A stretch of DNA of 64,000 nucleotides from Urechis unicinctus (lineage: Eukaryota; Annelida; Polychaeta; Xenopneusta; Urechidae). Both the position numbers and the translations under genes were made by a program. Below, piece by piece: positions 41,066 to 53,400 of this stretch. Below the pieces are notes generated by a model, which had not been told where the DNA came from, did no database searches, and saw only the letters and a list, made by a program, of their open reading frames with translations. The number at the start of each line of letters is the position of its first letter. Within the stretch, counting starts at the first letter, position 1. The stretch spans positions 49,021,908 through 49,085,907 of the forward strand of contig CM067354.1 of NCBI GenBank assembly GCA_034190875.2, in the 5' to 3' direction.

Positions 41066-42808
41066 ATGGATATCCTCCAGTCGACTGAGTTTTTTGACAC
41101 CACGAAATCCCTTCAACATGGTGATGACTTTGATGAAGAATCACATGGGCTTCTGACTGGCAGTCGATCATTGTCCTTAAGAAAGAAAGAGGACCGTCTT
41201 TTCAATAGGATATATCCTTCGGGATTTATGACGGAACTGAAGCTGCTGTTACAGGTGGCATTACCTATTACATTCCAGGCCTTTTTCGGAATATTGGTTA
41301 TCCCCATTGGTTTGCTGTTTGCTGGACGATTAGGAGTGACTGAGCTGGCGGCCCTGGCGCTAGGAAACAGCGTCATTGCTGTATTTGTGAATTCGGTATA
41401 TCTGGGGTTAGGTTCTGCCTCTGATTGCTTCATTTCGCAAGCGTTTGGCAGTAACAATTTGAAATTAGTGGGCATTTTACTACAACGCTTTGCAGCCATC
41501 TTTGGTCTAGTGTCACTGGTTATATTGGGAATACTGCTCAATATAGAGAACCTTCTGCTGCTAATTGGACAAGAACCGAAAATAAGCAAGCTGACAGCTC
41601 AATTTATCTCCATCTGCCTTGTGGGATTTGGATTTCTTTGTTTACAGAGACTTTTGACCAGTTTCTTCATAAGCCAGCGCGTTCTTCTTCCAACCACTTT
41701 AGCAGCGTTTTTAGCTGGCTTAGCAGCCATTGTGGGGAACTTACTTTTCGTGGAACTGTTTGGCCTGGCTTTGACCGGATCCGCACTGGTTCAGATAATA
41801 GTGTATTTAGTACCAGCTGTTTTTCTGACTTTATTTTTGCTTCGTAGTGATGTAGCCGAGAAAACGTTGTCTGGCGGTTGGTCATGGCGGTTGTTTGAGG
41901 ACTGGGGAACAGCCTTCTCCATGGCCATCAACGGAATGCTGACGGTCTGCTTGGAACTGTGGGCGTTTGAGATTGCCCTTCTTCTGTCAGGTTTACTGGG
42001 TGAAACAGAGCTGGCAGCGCAGAGCATCGTATTTAACCTCGACCTGGTTTTCTATGCTATACCTATATCGTTCAACCTGGCGACGGGTGTGAGGGTGGGG
42101 TCTGCATTGGGTGAGGGTAACGCGGATAAAGCCTGGACCATCGGTAATGTCGGTATTACGGTCATGCTAATGTCTTCCGTTGTCACCACAACCATCCTAG
42201 CATCCTTGCGATTTGAGCTACCGAAAATTTTTACGGACGATCCAGCTGTTATCGAGCTAGCCTCGGATCTCATACCCTACATTGCTTTCTACAACGCATT
42301 TTTCAACGTTTGCTGCGCATTGAAAGGAACACTTAGAGGAGCAGGAAAACTACGCCAGGCTGCTGGCGTGATCTTCGTGGGATACTACCTGCTTTCTTTT
42401 CCAATATCTGTCCCCCTCATGTTCACCACTGAGCTCCGAAGCAAGGCTCTGTGGCTTGGATTCTGCATCGCGCTCATCTTTAATTGTGTTGCTTTCATCG
42501 TTTACGTCTTTAAATATTTGGACTTCGATCAGTTATGCATAGAGGCCAAGGAACGAGTTGCAAATAAATATTCCACAGCTAAAGACAATCAAAATAGCTG
42601 CGACACCGAGAGCCCTATGCCAAAAGAGCTGAAAATCAAGAGAGGTCTTACGATCATCTGTTTCTTCAGTGTAGCAGCGTTGGGACTTATTATCAAGCTT
42701 GTTTTGCCAGTCCCAAGTGCGAGTGATCAAGACGTCATCTGGCTAGATTCTAACACGACCTTGGGAGCGTCAAGTATTTCATGGTATGCTGGTAACACCA
42801 CAAATTGA
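41066..42808 (+). CDS. MATE (multidrug and toxin extrusion, SLC47-type) transporter
   Basis: A single uninterrupted exon of 580 codons, close to the usual animal MATE length. MATE proteins are proton-coupled antiporters that export organic cations at the plasma membrane. A cytosolic N-terminus with an acidic stretch (residues 17-28) precedes about 12 hydrophobic helices, then a hydrophilic loop and one further C-terminal hydrophobic segment (IICFFSVAALGLIIKLVLPV, about residues 531-552), as in vertebrate MATEs. Family signatures: LLQVALPITFQAFFGILVIP, FAGRLGVTELAALALGNSV, LGSASDCFISQAFGS, the charged helix pair CLELWAFEIALLL with two glutamates expected to bind substrate or proton, ELAAQSIVFNLDLVFYAIPI, ATGVRVGSALGEGNADKAW and LKGTLRGAGKLRQA. 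The start MDILQST has CACC before the ATG. No lesion is present, in contrast with UNC79 and TRMT1. Confidence 0.97.
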   Translation: MDILQSTEFFDTTKSLQHGDDFDEESHGLLTGSRSLSLRKKEDRLFNRIYPSGFMTELKLLLQVALPITFQAFFGILVIPIGLLFAGRLGVTELAALALGNSVIAVFVNSVYLGLGSASDCFISQAFGSNNLKLVGILLQRFAAIFGLVSLVILGILLNIENLLLLIGQEPKISKLTAQFISICLVGFGFLCLQRLLTSFFISQRVLLPTTLAAFLAGLAAIVGNLLFVELFGLALTGSALVQIIVYLVPAVFLTLFLLRSDVAEKTLSGGWSWRLFEDWGTAFSMAINGMLTVCLELWAFEIALLLSGLLGETELAAQSIVFNLDLVFYAIPISFNLATGVRVGSALGEGNADKAWTIGNVGITVMLMSSVVTTTILASLRFELPKIFTDDPAVIELASDLIPYIAFYNAFFNVCCALKGTLRGAGKLRQAAGVIFVGYYLLSFPISVPLMFTTELRSKALWLGFCIALIFNCVAFIVYVFKYLDFDQLCIEAKERVANKYSTAKDNQNSCDTESPMPKELKIKRGLTIICFFSVAALGLIIKLVLPVPSASDQDVIWLDSNTTLGASSISWYAGNTTN

Positions 42809-42951
42809 TTATAGAGAGATAAAATAATCAATGACATATCTAGCTTATTTTCATTTACATCACGAGACGAACTTACCCTTACAGCAGGTATTGAAAAAAA
42901 TATGTTTCGCTGGGCTGGTGTATTAACGTTTATGAACATCATTTTGAAATG

Positions 42952-42957
42952 AATAAA
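42952..42957 (+). promoter_or_regulatory. Poly(A) signal AATAAA for the MATE gene
   Basis: Canonical hexamer about 145 nt past the stop codon. Confidence 0.6.
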
Positions 42958-42959
42958 TC

Positions 42960-44850
42960 CAGACGATCACCTCTGTTTATTTCCATACAATGACGACACT
43001 ATCATAAACATTAATCGACGTTATCAATATACTGTTGATCAAAAAAGAGTTTCTGTATTTTCAAGACCATGATGAGCTGTTGGTGATTTTTAGACGATTC
43101 GCGCATAGTTTTGTCGGCGATACAATTACAATCAAGCTCGTGTAAACGAGTCAGAGATTATTCCAGCAACAAAGCTGATATTTATGATATGAATTATAGT
43201 AAATATAATGTATGCATTTCTCTGTAACAAACGAGACGGTTCCATTTCTATTGTTATTGTCATAGTGTCTTGTCATAGCGTCTCTTAAAACCACGTGGAA
43301 TGCTCTGTTTACTTTGGAGCTGTAGTCGCCTCGAGCAATCAGATCATGACAGATGCCTCCATATCTTTAACAGCCGCCGAGCCCCGACACATTGGATCAA
43401 CAGTCACAGGTGCTTTTTTTTGGATTCGATGGTATTGATGTCGGGGGTGTCTTTCGAGAAATTTCATATCGTCACACAGTTCAGCGTAGCTATAAACTCT
43501 TCGCTCGAGACCTTCACATCCCCCTGACATGCCAAAAATGTTTCTGTCGAGCCCAGGCTAGGATCCTCGCTTCAGACATTTATTGACAATCTAAAACTAC
43601 CATCCACAGTGCGGACACGAAAGATCGAAGATGGTGAACTGCGCGGACGCTGTAAGACGCGAACTGTTTTCCATAATTTATCAACTTGACATTTATTAAA
43701 TAGAGTACTTGCTATTTTCGCTATTCAAAAACTTAATGTGAGACGTGTTATGGCAGTAGCAAGGCTCTGTGAAAAGCCATTTTTTCCGCTCTCAACAATC
43801 CCAGTGACGTCCGCCCAGTATTCCCATGTGCTTTTGTTTGTGTTACGTAAGCGCAACCTTACGATTGCAGTGTATTATAATTAGGGAAGCGATCACCGCA
43901 GAGCCACTCTTAGCGTAGCTATAAACTCTTTGATTGTACCCATTCTCTCCCTTCGACATTTCGATGGCCCTAATGAATCGATGATGCCCTCAATTTAATC
44001 CTGCAAATGCAAATGAATGTGTACATTTGGGTAGTTGGCAACAGAACGCTGTGGTTGTGTAAGAATCTCTGCTGATAATTTATTATATTAATGTTAGTGA
44101 TTGATATAAAATTGAAAACTATTACACCAAGAAATGTTTATTTTATGTTATTGTCACAGGTTGATTTGTCATAACCGTGTCAGCGACTTTGCATTGATTC
44201 GTTTACATGTCCATGTTACAACTCCAATTTTGAATTGAGCTTTTCTTAGATATAGCCACATTTTCATTATTGGTATCCAAAATTTGATAGAATGGTGTTT
44301 GATGTCGTGAGATACAGTGATGTTTGCAAAAACTATTTCCATCTTGTGACAAATGTCATGCCTCTTTTACAAGCATGTATATTAGTAAATTTTGATGCCA
44401 ATAGGTATATTGTTATACATAACTTTCTGTACGTATAGATGCATAATTTTTGGTTGCATCAGTTATTGGTTAGTAGAAGTACGCTGTTTCATCCCCTTCT
44501 AATGACCAGTATAGGGGCGATTACCATAATATGTTATGCTGTTGTTATTGTTCTCTCATATCGTTGTAGGGGTGCTTTCAGAGAATAATATTTTATTCGA
44601 TTCCATTTCAGCTTCAAACGACTGGGTGGAGCAAAAATGCTATGTTATCAGCTTAATTGAAGATCGCATCCGGATTAAACTGCACATCTGTCCATCTTGA
44701 ACGACACCACTTTGGTCCCAGGTGGAGCGCTCTTTGTAACTGTATATGAGATTCCGTTATTATGACAACCATGTACAACTTATATAAATTTGACGACAAC
44801 TAATTTGGTACGCCTTTCATTTGCCTAAGTGGACAGGAAGATGTCAATCG
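42960..44850. other. No gene; intergenic
   Basis: Short ORFs around 43300-43586 on both strands overlap each other and show no similarity. No repeat structure stands out. Confidence 0.45.
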
Positions 44851-44859
44851 TACTGGACC

Positions 44860-44910
44860 AGCGTGTGTGTGTGTGTGTGTTGGGGGGGTGGGGGTGGGGG
44901 TGGGGTCGAG
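44860..44910. repeat. GT microsatellite followed by G-rich tract
   Basis: (GT)n followed by TGGGGGGGTGGGGGTGGGG, a potential G-quadruplex former, immediately left of the 29-bp array. Confidence 0.85.
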
Positions 44911-44964
44911 ATATCGGGGTTGCGGGTGTCTTTGCATTTATACATGTATGTATGTGAGTATTAC

Positions 44965-46620
44965 AACCAGCCAGGTTATCCCGTTTATATTACAATCAGC
45001 CCTGTTATTCTTTGTATTACAACCGGGCCTGTTATTTGATGTGTATTGAAAATGGACCCTGTTATTCCGTGTGTATCACAAATACCCTTTGTTATTCCAT
45101 ATGTATCACAACTACCCTTGTTTTTTCCATGTGTATTACAACTACCCTTGTTATGCCATGTGTATTACAACTACCTTTGTTATTTCATGTTTATCACAAC
45201 TACCCTTTTTTATTCCATGTGTATTACAACTACCCTTGTTATTCCATGTGTATTACAACTACCCTTGTTATTCCGTGTGTGTTACAACTCCCAATGTTAT
45301 TCCATGTGTATTACAACTACCCTTGATATTCCACATGTATTACAACTACCCTTGTTATTCCATGTATATTACAACTACCCTTGTTATTCCATGTGTATTA
45401 CAACTACCCTTGTTATTCCATGTGTATTACAACTACCCTTGTTATTCCACAACTACCCTTGTTATTCCATGTGTATTACAACTACCCTTGTTATTCCATG
45501 TGTATTTCCATGTTATTCCATGTGTATTACAACTATTATCCATGTGTATTACAACTACCCTTGTTATTCCATGTGTATTACAACTACCCTTGTTATTCCA
45601 TGTGTATTACAACTACCCTTGTTATTCCATGTGTATTACAACTACCCTTGTTATTCCATGTGTATTACAACTACCCTTGTTATTCCATGTGTATTACAAC
45701 TACCCTTGTTATTCCATGTGTATTACAACTACCCTTGTTACCCATGTGTATTCAACACCCTTGTTATTCCATGTGTATTACAACTACCCTTGTTATTCAA
45801 CTATGTGTATTACAACTACCCTTGTATTACAACTACCCTTGTTATTCCATGTATTTACCCTTGTTATTCCATGTGTATTACAACAACTACCCTTGTTATT
45901 CCATGTGTATTACAACTACCCCCTTGTATTAATTCCATGTGTATTACAACTACCCTTGTTATTCCATGTGTATTACCCATGTTATTCCATGTGTATTACA
46001 ACTACCCTGTATTACAACTACCCTATTCCATGTGTATTACCCAACTACCCTTGTTATTCCATGTGTATTACAACATCCATGTGTATTACAACTACCCTTG
46101 TTATTCCATGTGTATTACAACTACCCTTGTTATTCCATGTGTATTACAACATGTGTATTACAACTACCCTTGCTATTCCATGTGTATTACAACTACCCTT
46201 GATATTCCATGTGTATTACAACTACCCTTGTTATTCCATGTGTATTACAACTACCCTTGTTATTCCATGTGTATTACAACTACCCTTGCTATTCCATGTG
46301 TATTACAACTACCCTTGTTATTCCATGTGTATTACAACTACCCTTGTTATTCCATGTGTACAACTATTACATGTGTATTACAACTACCCCCATGTGTGTT
46401 ATTCCATGTGTATTATAACTACCCTTGCCCATGGTATTGCATGTGCATCACAACTACCCCAATTATTCCGTGTGTATTACTACTGTTATTCCATGTGTAT
46501 CACAACAGCACCGATTATTCCGTAAGTATTACAACCGGCCCTGTTGTTCGAGGTGCATTACAACCGGCCCTGTTGTTCTGTGTATTACAACCGGCACTGT
46601 TGTTTCGGGTGTTCTCGCGA
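44965..46620. repeat. Minisatellite, unit 29 bp
   Basis: Roughly 55 units with core CATGTGTATTACAACTACCC then TTGTTATTC. Many units are shortened by internal deletions (for example around 45440, 45960 and 46150), and both ends are diverged (AACCGGCCCTG variants at the right). Because 29 is not a multiple of 3 and no plus-strand frame of the unit contains a stop, a spurious ORF of 539 codons results. Confidence 0.97.
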
Positions 46621-46665
46621 CCGCCAGGTGGCGATGCTGATTTGGAACGGGTGATGTTTTTCTAG

Positions 46666-47209
46666 AACAAAAACGCAAGAACGGTATTGATGCTTCATTA
46701 ACAGCAATATGGCAATTACACCAAGCGCTTTATTGTTGATATAAAACCAGTATGTGTAAATTATCTAGCCTAGACAAATTGATATGAGAATGTCTTGATT
46801 CACTCGAACGTTCATAACGTCTATGTATTCCGTTATGATCGATTGGGTTAAGGATCTAAATTGGCAAATTGTAATTTAGCATGAACATATATTTGATCAG
46901 CCTTGGTATTAATCTTGGTAACTGGAACTGCGATATCTAGACTACTGAAGCGAGTGAGAAAAAAATCAAACTTTCATCGATGGTACATTAATTATACAAT
47001 ATACATATAAATTAAACAACATACTCCAATAAAATATCCGACAACCCCTGAAAAAAAATCAACGACCCCCATTACTCAGGCGTTTGCCTATGCAAACCTT
47101 GCACAAATACTTATTTACCTTTCATTTATTATGTGTTTAGGTTATCAAGGAATGCCCGTTTCTAGCGCCTGTTTCCAGGAAATGATCATGCTCAAAGGCG
47201 CTTAAGCAG
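46666..47209. other. No gene; LINE-adjacent intergenic DNA
   Basis: No exon is supported. The part next to 47200 (CAAAGGCGCTTAAGCAGTCA) is probably the 3' tail of the LINE fragment that follows. Confidence 0.45.
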
Positions 47210-47413
47210 TCAGTAATCGTTATGGCACTGACTAAAAAGAAATGTCTTGAAATTGGATTCAAATGCATCAAGCCAATCTAACCGACCAACGTCGATAGGA
47301 AGTGCGTTCCACAAACTTGGTGCGGCATTACTAAACGCTCTGCCACCGTATGAAGACATCTTTGGAGATTTGGGGACATCTAGCAGATACTTGTCCATAG
47401 ACCGCAGACCCAT
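47210..47413 (-). mobile_element. LINE ORF2 C-terminal fragment
   Basis: The minus-strand ORF reads YGGRAFSNAAPSLWNALPID then DAFESNFKTFLFSQ. The pattern G-x-R-A-F-S-x-A-A-P-x-L-W-N-x-L-P then F-K-x-x-L-K-T-x-L-F is the standard end of CR1/Jockey-type LINE reverse transcriptase proteins. The element is 5' truncated, as is usual for LINEs. Confidence 0.85.
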
Positions 47414-47419
47414 TGGAGG

Positions 47420-50400
47420 CTAGTATTCTTATTGTACTGTATGTCCGTAATGACGAACGTTAGGTTGACGTGACTTACACGTTATGTAATGAAACTACTG
47501 ATTTATACCTAATGATACTGAACACATTATGATGATTATCATTATCAAGGTTATATAACAAGCTCAGTGAAATTAGTCGTGTACCTACAATTGAACCATC
47601 AAGGTTAAAGGTTTGACAGCGTTGTGTTCAAATACGGTAAGCGTGTCAACAAGTGCACGTGGCTTTATCCCTCAAAATATGGATGTCAAAACCTACTGTT
47701 AATGAGGCAGTACGTTACGGATGGCATGAATATTCATTTGCAAAGCATGGTTAATGGTTGCATAACGTAACCGAGACTGATGGATGGGCTGTAAATTGAT
47801 CTAATTTTAGACGATGTAAGTGAAGAACCGGTTAATCATTATTGATTCCTAACATCTTTACCAGTTGAAGCATTCTTAACCAAATGCAAAAAAAAACCCC
47901 ATTAGAACTTGGATAGTTGTAGTACATTTCATGACTTTCATATCATGATGCATTGCTAATGTGGAACTGTTGGACTTTTCATTGTCGTAGAAGATGTGAC
48001 TTTTATGGAATACGACCACACAGATATGTCATTTAGGAGAGTACTGCTGTGGTACTATAATCATATTATCACAAATACGGTTACTATAATATAGGGACAT
48101 ATACTGTTTAAGTAGAGTAAACAAAGAAAGGTGATACTATGACTGAAGAGCTCCAAGTGCAATTTTGCTTAATGTAGTAATTACAAATGTAAATGGATAT
48201 GTGTTTGGGTCTATCATCACAATGAATAATGAGCGTCTTGCAACTCCATGAATATTTTACGTTGCTGAAAACCTTTTCATAGCATGGTGCCACAAGGTTG
48301 TAAAATGGTAACGTGTTTTCATTCTGTTCTGAATAAAACTTCATTCAGGCTAGGACAACCCCAAAGGTGACTAAATTATTACTTTTCACTCAATAGCACT
48401 ATCACAGAATCCCACATATATTATTTAATTTACAAGATACTATCAAACATGACATCTGTCACCCAACATATCACTAATGATTCTCGTGACATAAGAATTG
48501 TGGAGACACCATTTTATACAAATGGATGTTGTGAACATACAAATGAAATGGTTATTTATTATGGTACTCCTTTAAATTTTGCAACAAATGAAGAACAAAG
48601 AAATGCAAGGTATGTTGAATAGTTGATTTTTGTTATATATCCAACAATTAAAGGATTCCATTGAACACACGGAATGAAATGCACTGTATTACCCTAATGG
48701 CAGAAGAATTGGTTGATGAAATTATGCATCGAGGTCGTGTTAATATTATACTGTATGGTCGGAGTGCAATGATCAGAAAACTCATAAACCACAATTTTGA
48801 TAATTATAGGTGAATTTACATCAAATGTAATAATGTTTCGCCGACTTAGAACCAATATGCTGCTTTTATCTGAAACTAAATCTAACAGATATCTTGAGAA
48901 AGGCGAGCAATACTAAAGTAGCGCCCTTTCAAGCGGATATTCATAATAGTACAGCGAGATTACATGATGGATACAATACTTACAGCCTCTTCAAATCCAA
49001 TTCTTTAAAGTTGCTGTATCGCCTCCGCAATGTTCGAGAGCCCGGTCCTTCAGTCGTGAAAGTGTGATAAACAATCACTGTAAGCCGGGTGTATCACTGC
49101 ATTCCTGGTTGAATCGTTCACATATTGTCCATCGATTCAAGCCGCATGATTATTAATAATGGACAATTGGGATAGCAATTATTGCCATACCTTTACATAC
49201 GTGGAAGTGAGTACATATTTATCTCAATTCCTAAGCATTTCCATCTAATTTGGTCCGCCGATTAAAGCACTCAAGACCAGCAGGTCAGGACGAGCTAGAT
49301 AATGGAAGCAACCTCAATTAGAATAACAGGTATATTTTATCTAAGCATTATTTTATTTTATTTATGCACACCGGTACCATTTGTTAGGACAGTCATCATG
49401 CCACTAAATATCCATAACGTTTGGTTAGTTTCACTGAAACAATGTCCGGTGCAACTTCCCAGCAACATCCACAGTTGCAGAGTCAACATCCCTAATCAAC
49501 TATCATCATCATCCCCACGACAAGAACCGGTCGTAATCGGTGGGCGTAGTTTCAGGTGGTGAGATGTAATTGGCTGAAGTAGAACGGAAGTAATGCGGAA
49601 GATGCACTAGTTTATTGCTTTAATTTGTCTGTAGCACGTAACACCACGGAGAGTTTCCCTGTAAGCGCAAGCTAAACGGCATCATAGTATTAGCATTGGA
49701 GTTAGACGTAAGGGAAAGACATTCGTACCACATCCCAAAAACATTATTACTGTAGCAGTTGTAGTTCATCTCCATGCCTGTAATATCACTTGGAACTCTT
49801 TGATTTTTCTAATGTCGTAAAAGATGTGCTCTTAATGTACTGCAATATCACATTATCGCTATAATCTTGTATGGATAAAAACTCATTTGTGAATTACGCA
49901 CAGCACAAACGTTGATCATTTGACTGAATGGACCACGAGGTACCTCACGTTGTGTAAATAAAATGCAAATGTGATCGCATGTCCGGTTGAGTGTACTATC
50001 ATAAATAATGCACGCCTGGCAGCCCCATGAATATTTTCTGTAGCACAAAAAAACACTTTCCATAGCATGGTGCCACAAGGGTGTAAAGTGGTAAGGTGTT
50101 TTCGTTCTGCGATGAATAAAACTTCATTAAGGCTCAATAAGCCACCAAGGTCTTTGCTGTAACTCTTTATCTCTCGTTATAAATGCTCTCTTACAGCCAG
50201 AGAAATGCTTGGTGACTAAATTACTCTCCTTGACTCAACAGATCCAGAGCACCGCTACCGAAGATGCTATCACACACGACACCTGTCACCAAAATATCAC
50301 TAATGATACTCGTGACATAAGAATTGTGGGAACACCTTTTTATAAAATGGATGTTGTGCAAATACAATTTGATTGTTATTTTCATCCCGATCATGTAATC

Positions 50401-53400
50401 CCGCCATGGGCAGTTTTTAAAAGTACAAATTAGCTTTTATTTGTTGAAGTCTCTAAGGTATTCTTTTTGATTCTGACTATTTTCCAACAAATGAAGACTA
50501 AGAGTAACGCCAGCAATGTTGAATAATAGATTTTTTATATATCCAACAATTAAGGGAAACCTTTGAACACACGGAATCAAATGGACTGTATACCCCTAAT
50601 GACAGAAGACACCCTCAAAATGCGACTGTAGATTTCGATGTAATAGCATCTTTCGCCGACTTGGAAACAGTAAGTAACGAATTATCTATTGTTCGGCGGA
50701 TTTTTTAACGATATTTTTTGCTAGTACCAAACAACAGAATTGGATTCATTGAATCGGTATTGTATGTTAAATGATCGCAAAACACGGCCAAATACTTTAC
50801 TAATTGTTAGATAAACATATTCTGTCCTGTCTGCTGACATTTATTCAAATATCTACATTCTTTGTTCTGTGACGACTTGGGATGAATGCATCTCCGAAGC
50901 AATCTCCGGTTGGAACCAAACAGATAATGTGAATGTCGCAGGTTTTTTTTTTGCCCACTTTAGAGTGAGACATGCTTCAGTGTATGAAAGAACTCCACAC
51001 TGAAATCTCTGCACACAAATGCCAGCAAATGAAGTAAACGTATAAAAAAATGTTCTCCGCCGAAAAAAAAGTATTCTCAAATCAAATGAGCCCACATATG
51101 GACATACCATAATCAATCCAATTTGCATACCTGTAATAGTTGGACCCGGCCCGCATTGTGGATGTCAGTAGACGTCAGACCAACGCCTGATGGCATGAGG
51201 GGGCAATTACCCCGTTCGATTTCTACAACAGAGGTTTCAAGTTTGACGTGAATATATATAGAGTTTCTGCCGTTTTGTGAGTGAACCCGAATTATATAGG
51301 CTCGAAATACCTGGCCCAACTTGTATACATCCTGGTATTTCATATTGGAGCCCTTCACCTGGCCCAGATAACGTCAAAAATATGGTGTGAAATCAAAATT
51401 CACTGCCCGTATGTATGTAAAATGGTGCGATACAAAACCATAAGACTTGTTTCTACATTACTGAGGATGCAAACGTTACTAGTGATGCAACAAGAATTAT
51501 TACCGACACCATCACTCACATGCATATAGGAATGTAAACTTGGTACAACTCAGTCAAGAGAAATTACCAATTTTCTGTATCAACATTCTAGTAATATTTC
51601 AGGCGCGTGTTAGCATGCAATTAACTTGACATCAAGCTTGTAATCGGATGTGATGATGTTTAGTTATTTCCTGCAATGTGTTTATCAGTTGTATTTATGT
51701 GTTCCTATCCGCAGGGGTAATAGTCAACACAGAAGCTTGGAAAAAGTGCGGCATGTGTGTGTAACCTAACAGTATTTAGTTAATTGTCGTTAGCTAGTTC
51801 CATCTGTACCCATTACCATGTCATTGAGAAGAAAATAGTGGTGCATGGAATTCATTTCACACAACTGTTAATGAATTTGATATGGAACTCGTTGATATCC
51901 ATGCTGGCATGATAGCATAATCATATGCATAAGCTGCTTATTAGAAGAATGCCAGTAAGCTGCATGCTCAAGATAACAGTGCGGAATATACAAGATGTTA
52001 GTTTGCGATGACGGCTGTTGTGATATTGATATTCATGTGATATCCACTTCACAGCCGCATAGGTTCAGATCGGTTTTCCTTAAAAGGTTCAGTATCATGG
52101 CGACAACAGTTTTTTTTTGCTCCATTGAGAGAGCGTGAGGTGTCCCTCTATTTGTAGATACTTCACAAAGACAGCCCCATACAAATTGATAAGTTTATTA
52201 CGTCACGGCATTGTTGGTTGGATAATCAGGCCATGGTCCATCAGTACATCAGTTAAGCATGATAAGATGAGATGTTTGGGACCTTATCAGCTTAATGAGG
52301 TTATAGGTCCTGATTGCGCCATGTGTTATGTCTGATAACCGTTACATTGTATGTGCTAACCTCTCCATGAACAGGTTAAATCGTTGTAATATATGAGTTT
52401 CATTCCGAAGATATGATCGTTGATCATTTACTTTAAGAATGTAATAAACAAAGAGAATTTGTCATTGATGTATACTTGTTGTCGAATGATAAAGGGATAC
52501 ATTCCTCTTTTGCAAGGTCATCTTGTAGACTTTATTGAATGTCAACAAGGCAGATTGCAATATTACGGTCCTTCACCAGCCGCAGGTGATCTATTAAAAC
52601 TACCCACAAACATATCACACCCAACTATTTGTAGAGATGTCAGATTTTTGTGTAGGTGGCATTAATTCTACACACACAAGAACAAATGGCTCACATGTGT
52701 GATAATATACCCTAAAAAATCACTCTACTCATAGCCAGATGTCTAAGCAAATTCTGATTGCAAACAGCAGTGTCGGTATTGACAATTAACATGGACTTCA
52801 CGGCATCGTTCATGATCAATATTTGCTGATATTCGGTGACAACAATAACAAACGACCAATATCGTCATGTGGGTTATTCACTGGAACCATCAAACAGCAG
52901 TGGATTGTATCCATTCTTGCATAAATGTTCCCAAAACTAATGACCTGTCCCATTATAGGAGATAAAACAACATGGTCCTCATGACACCAACACGTAGATT
53001 GATTTAATTGCCATGAGAACTTTTACTCATATTCCACCCTTTTCTCTATGATTCCGCTTAATGCTTATCATAGCCGTATGTGACCTAAAGGGACCATGTT
53101 ATTTGCCGAAGGATTCTACAGCGGCATAGATTCACAAAACACTGCCATTACAAATGCCGCGCTACCTCTTGCCTTTCACATGCAGTGCAAATTAAATATT
53201 CAAGACTATGATTGCTTGCTTATTGTTTAAGTAATATTTCTTGCAGATCGAGTTGTAACCGTCACACGCAAACATTTTGACCATCATAATCTAAAAGTAC
53301 AATACAAATAAGGACTAACTTTTGCCAGTATCAACGTGATTCACAGATTGCATTCAATAATATGCGCTGCCCCTGAACAAACAGAAATTTGTAGATTCAA

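Noticed and set aside
41113-42273. Minus-strand ORFs inside the MATE gene
   Set aside because: They lie opposite a long, clearly coding exon.
45046-46665. 539-codon ORF rich in Cys, Tyr, Pro and Leu
   Set aside because: It is a read-through of the 29-bp minisatellite; there is no start context, splice structure or non-repeat domain.
49302-49562. 86-codon ORF with a hydrophobic start
   Set aside because: It lies in a segment duplicated at 61.9 kb where the frame is not conserved, so it is unlikely to be coding.
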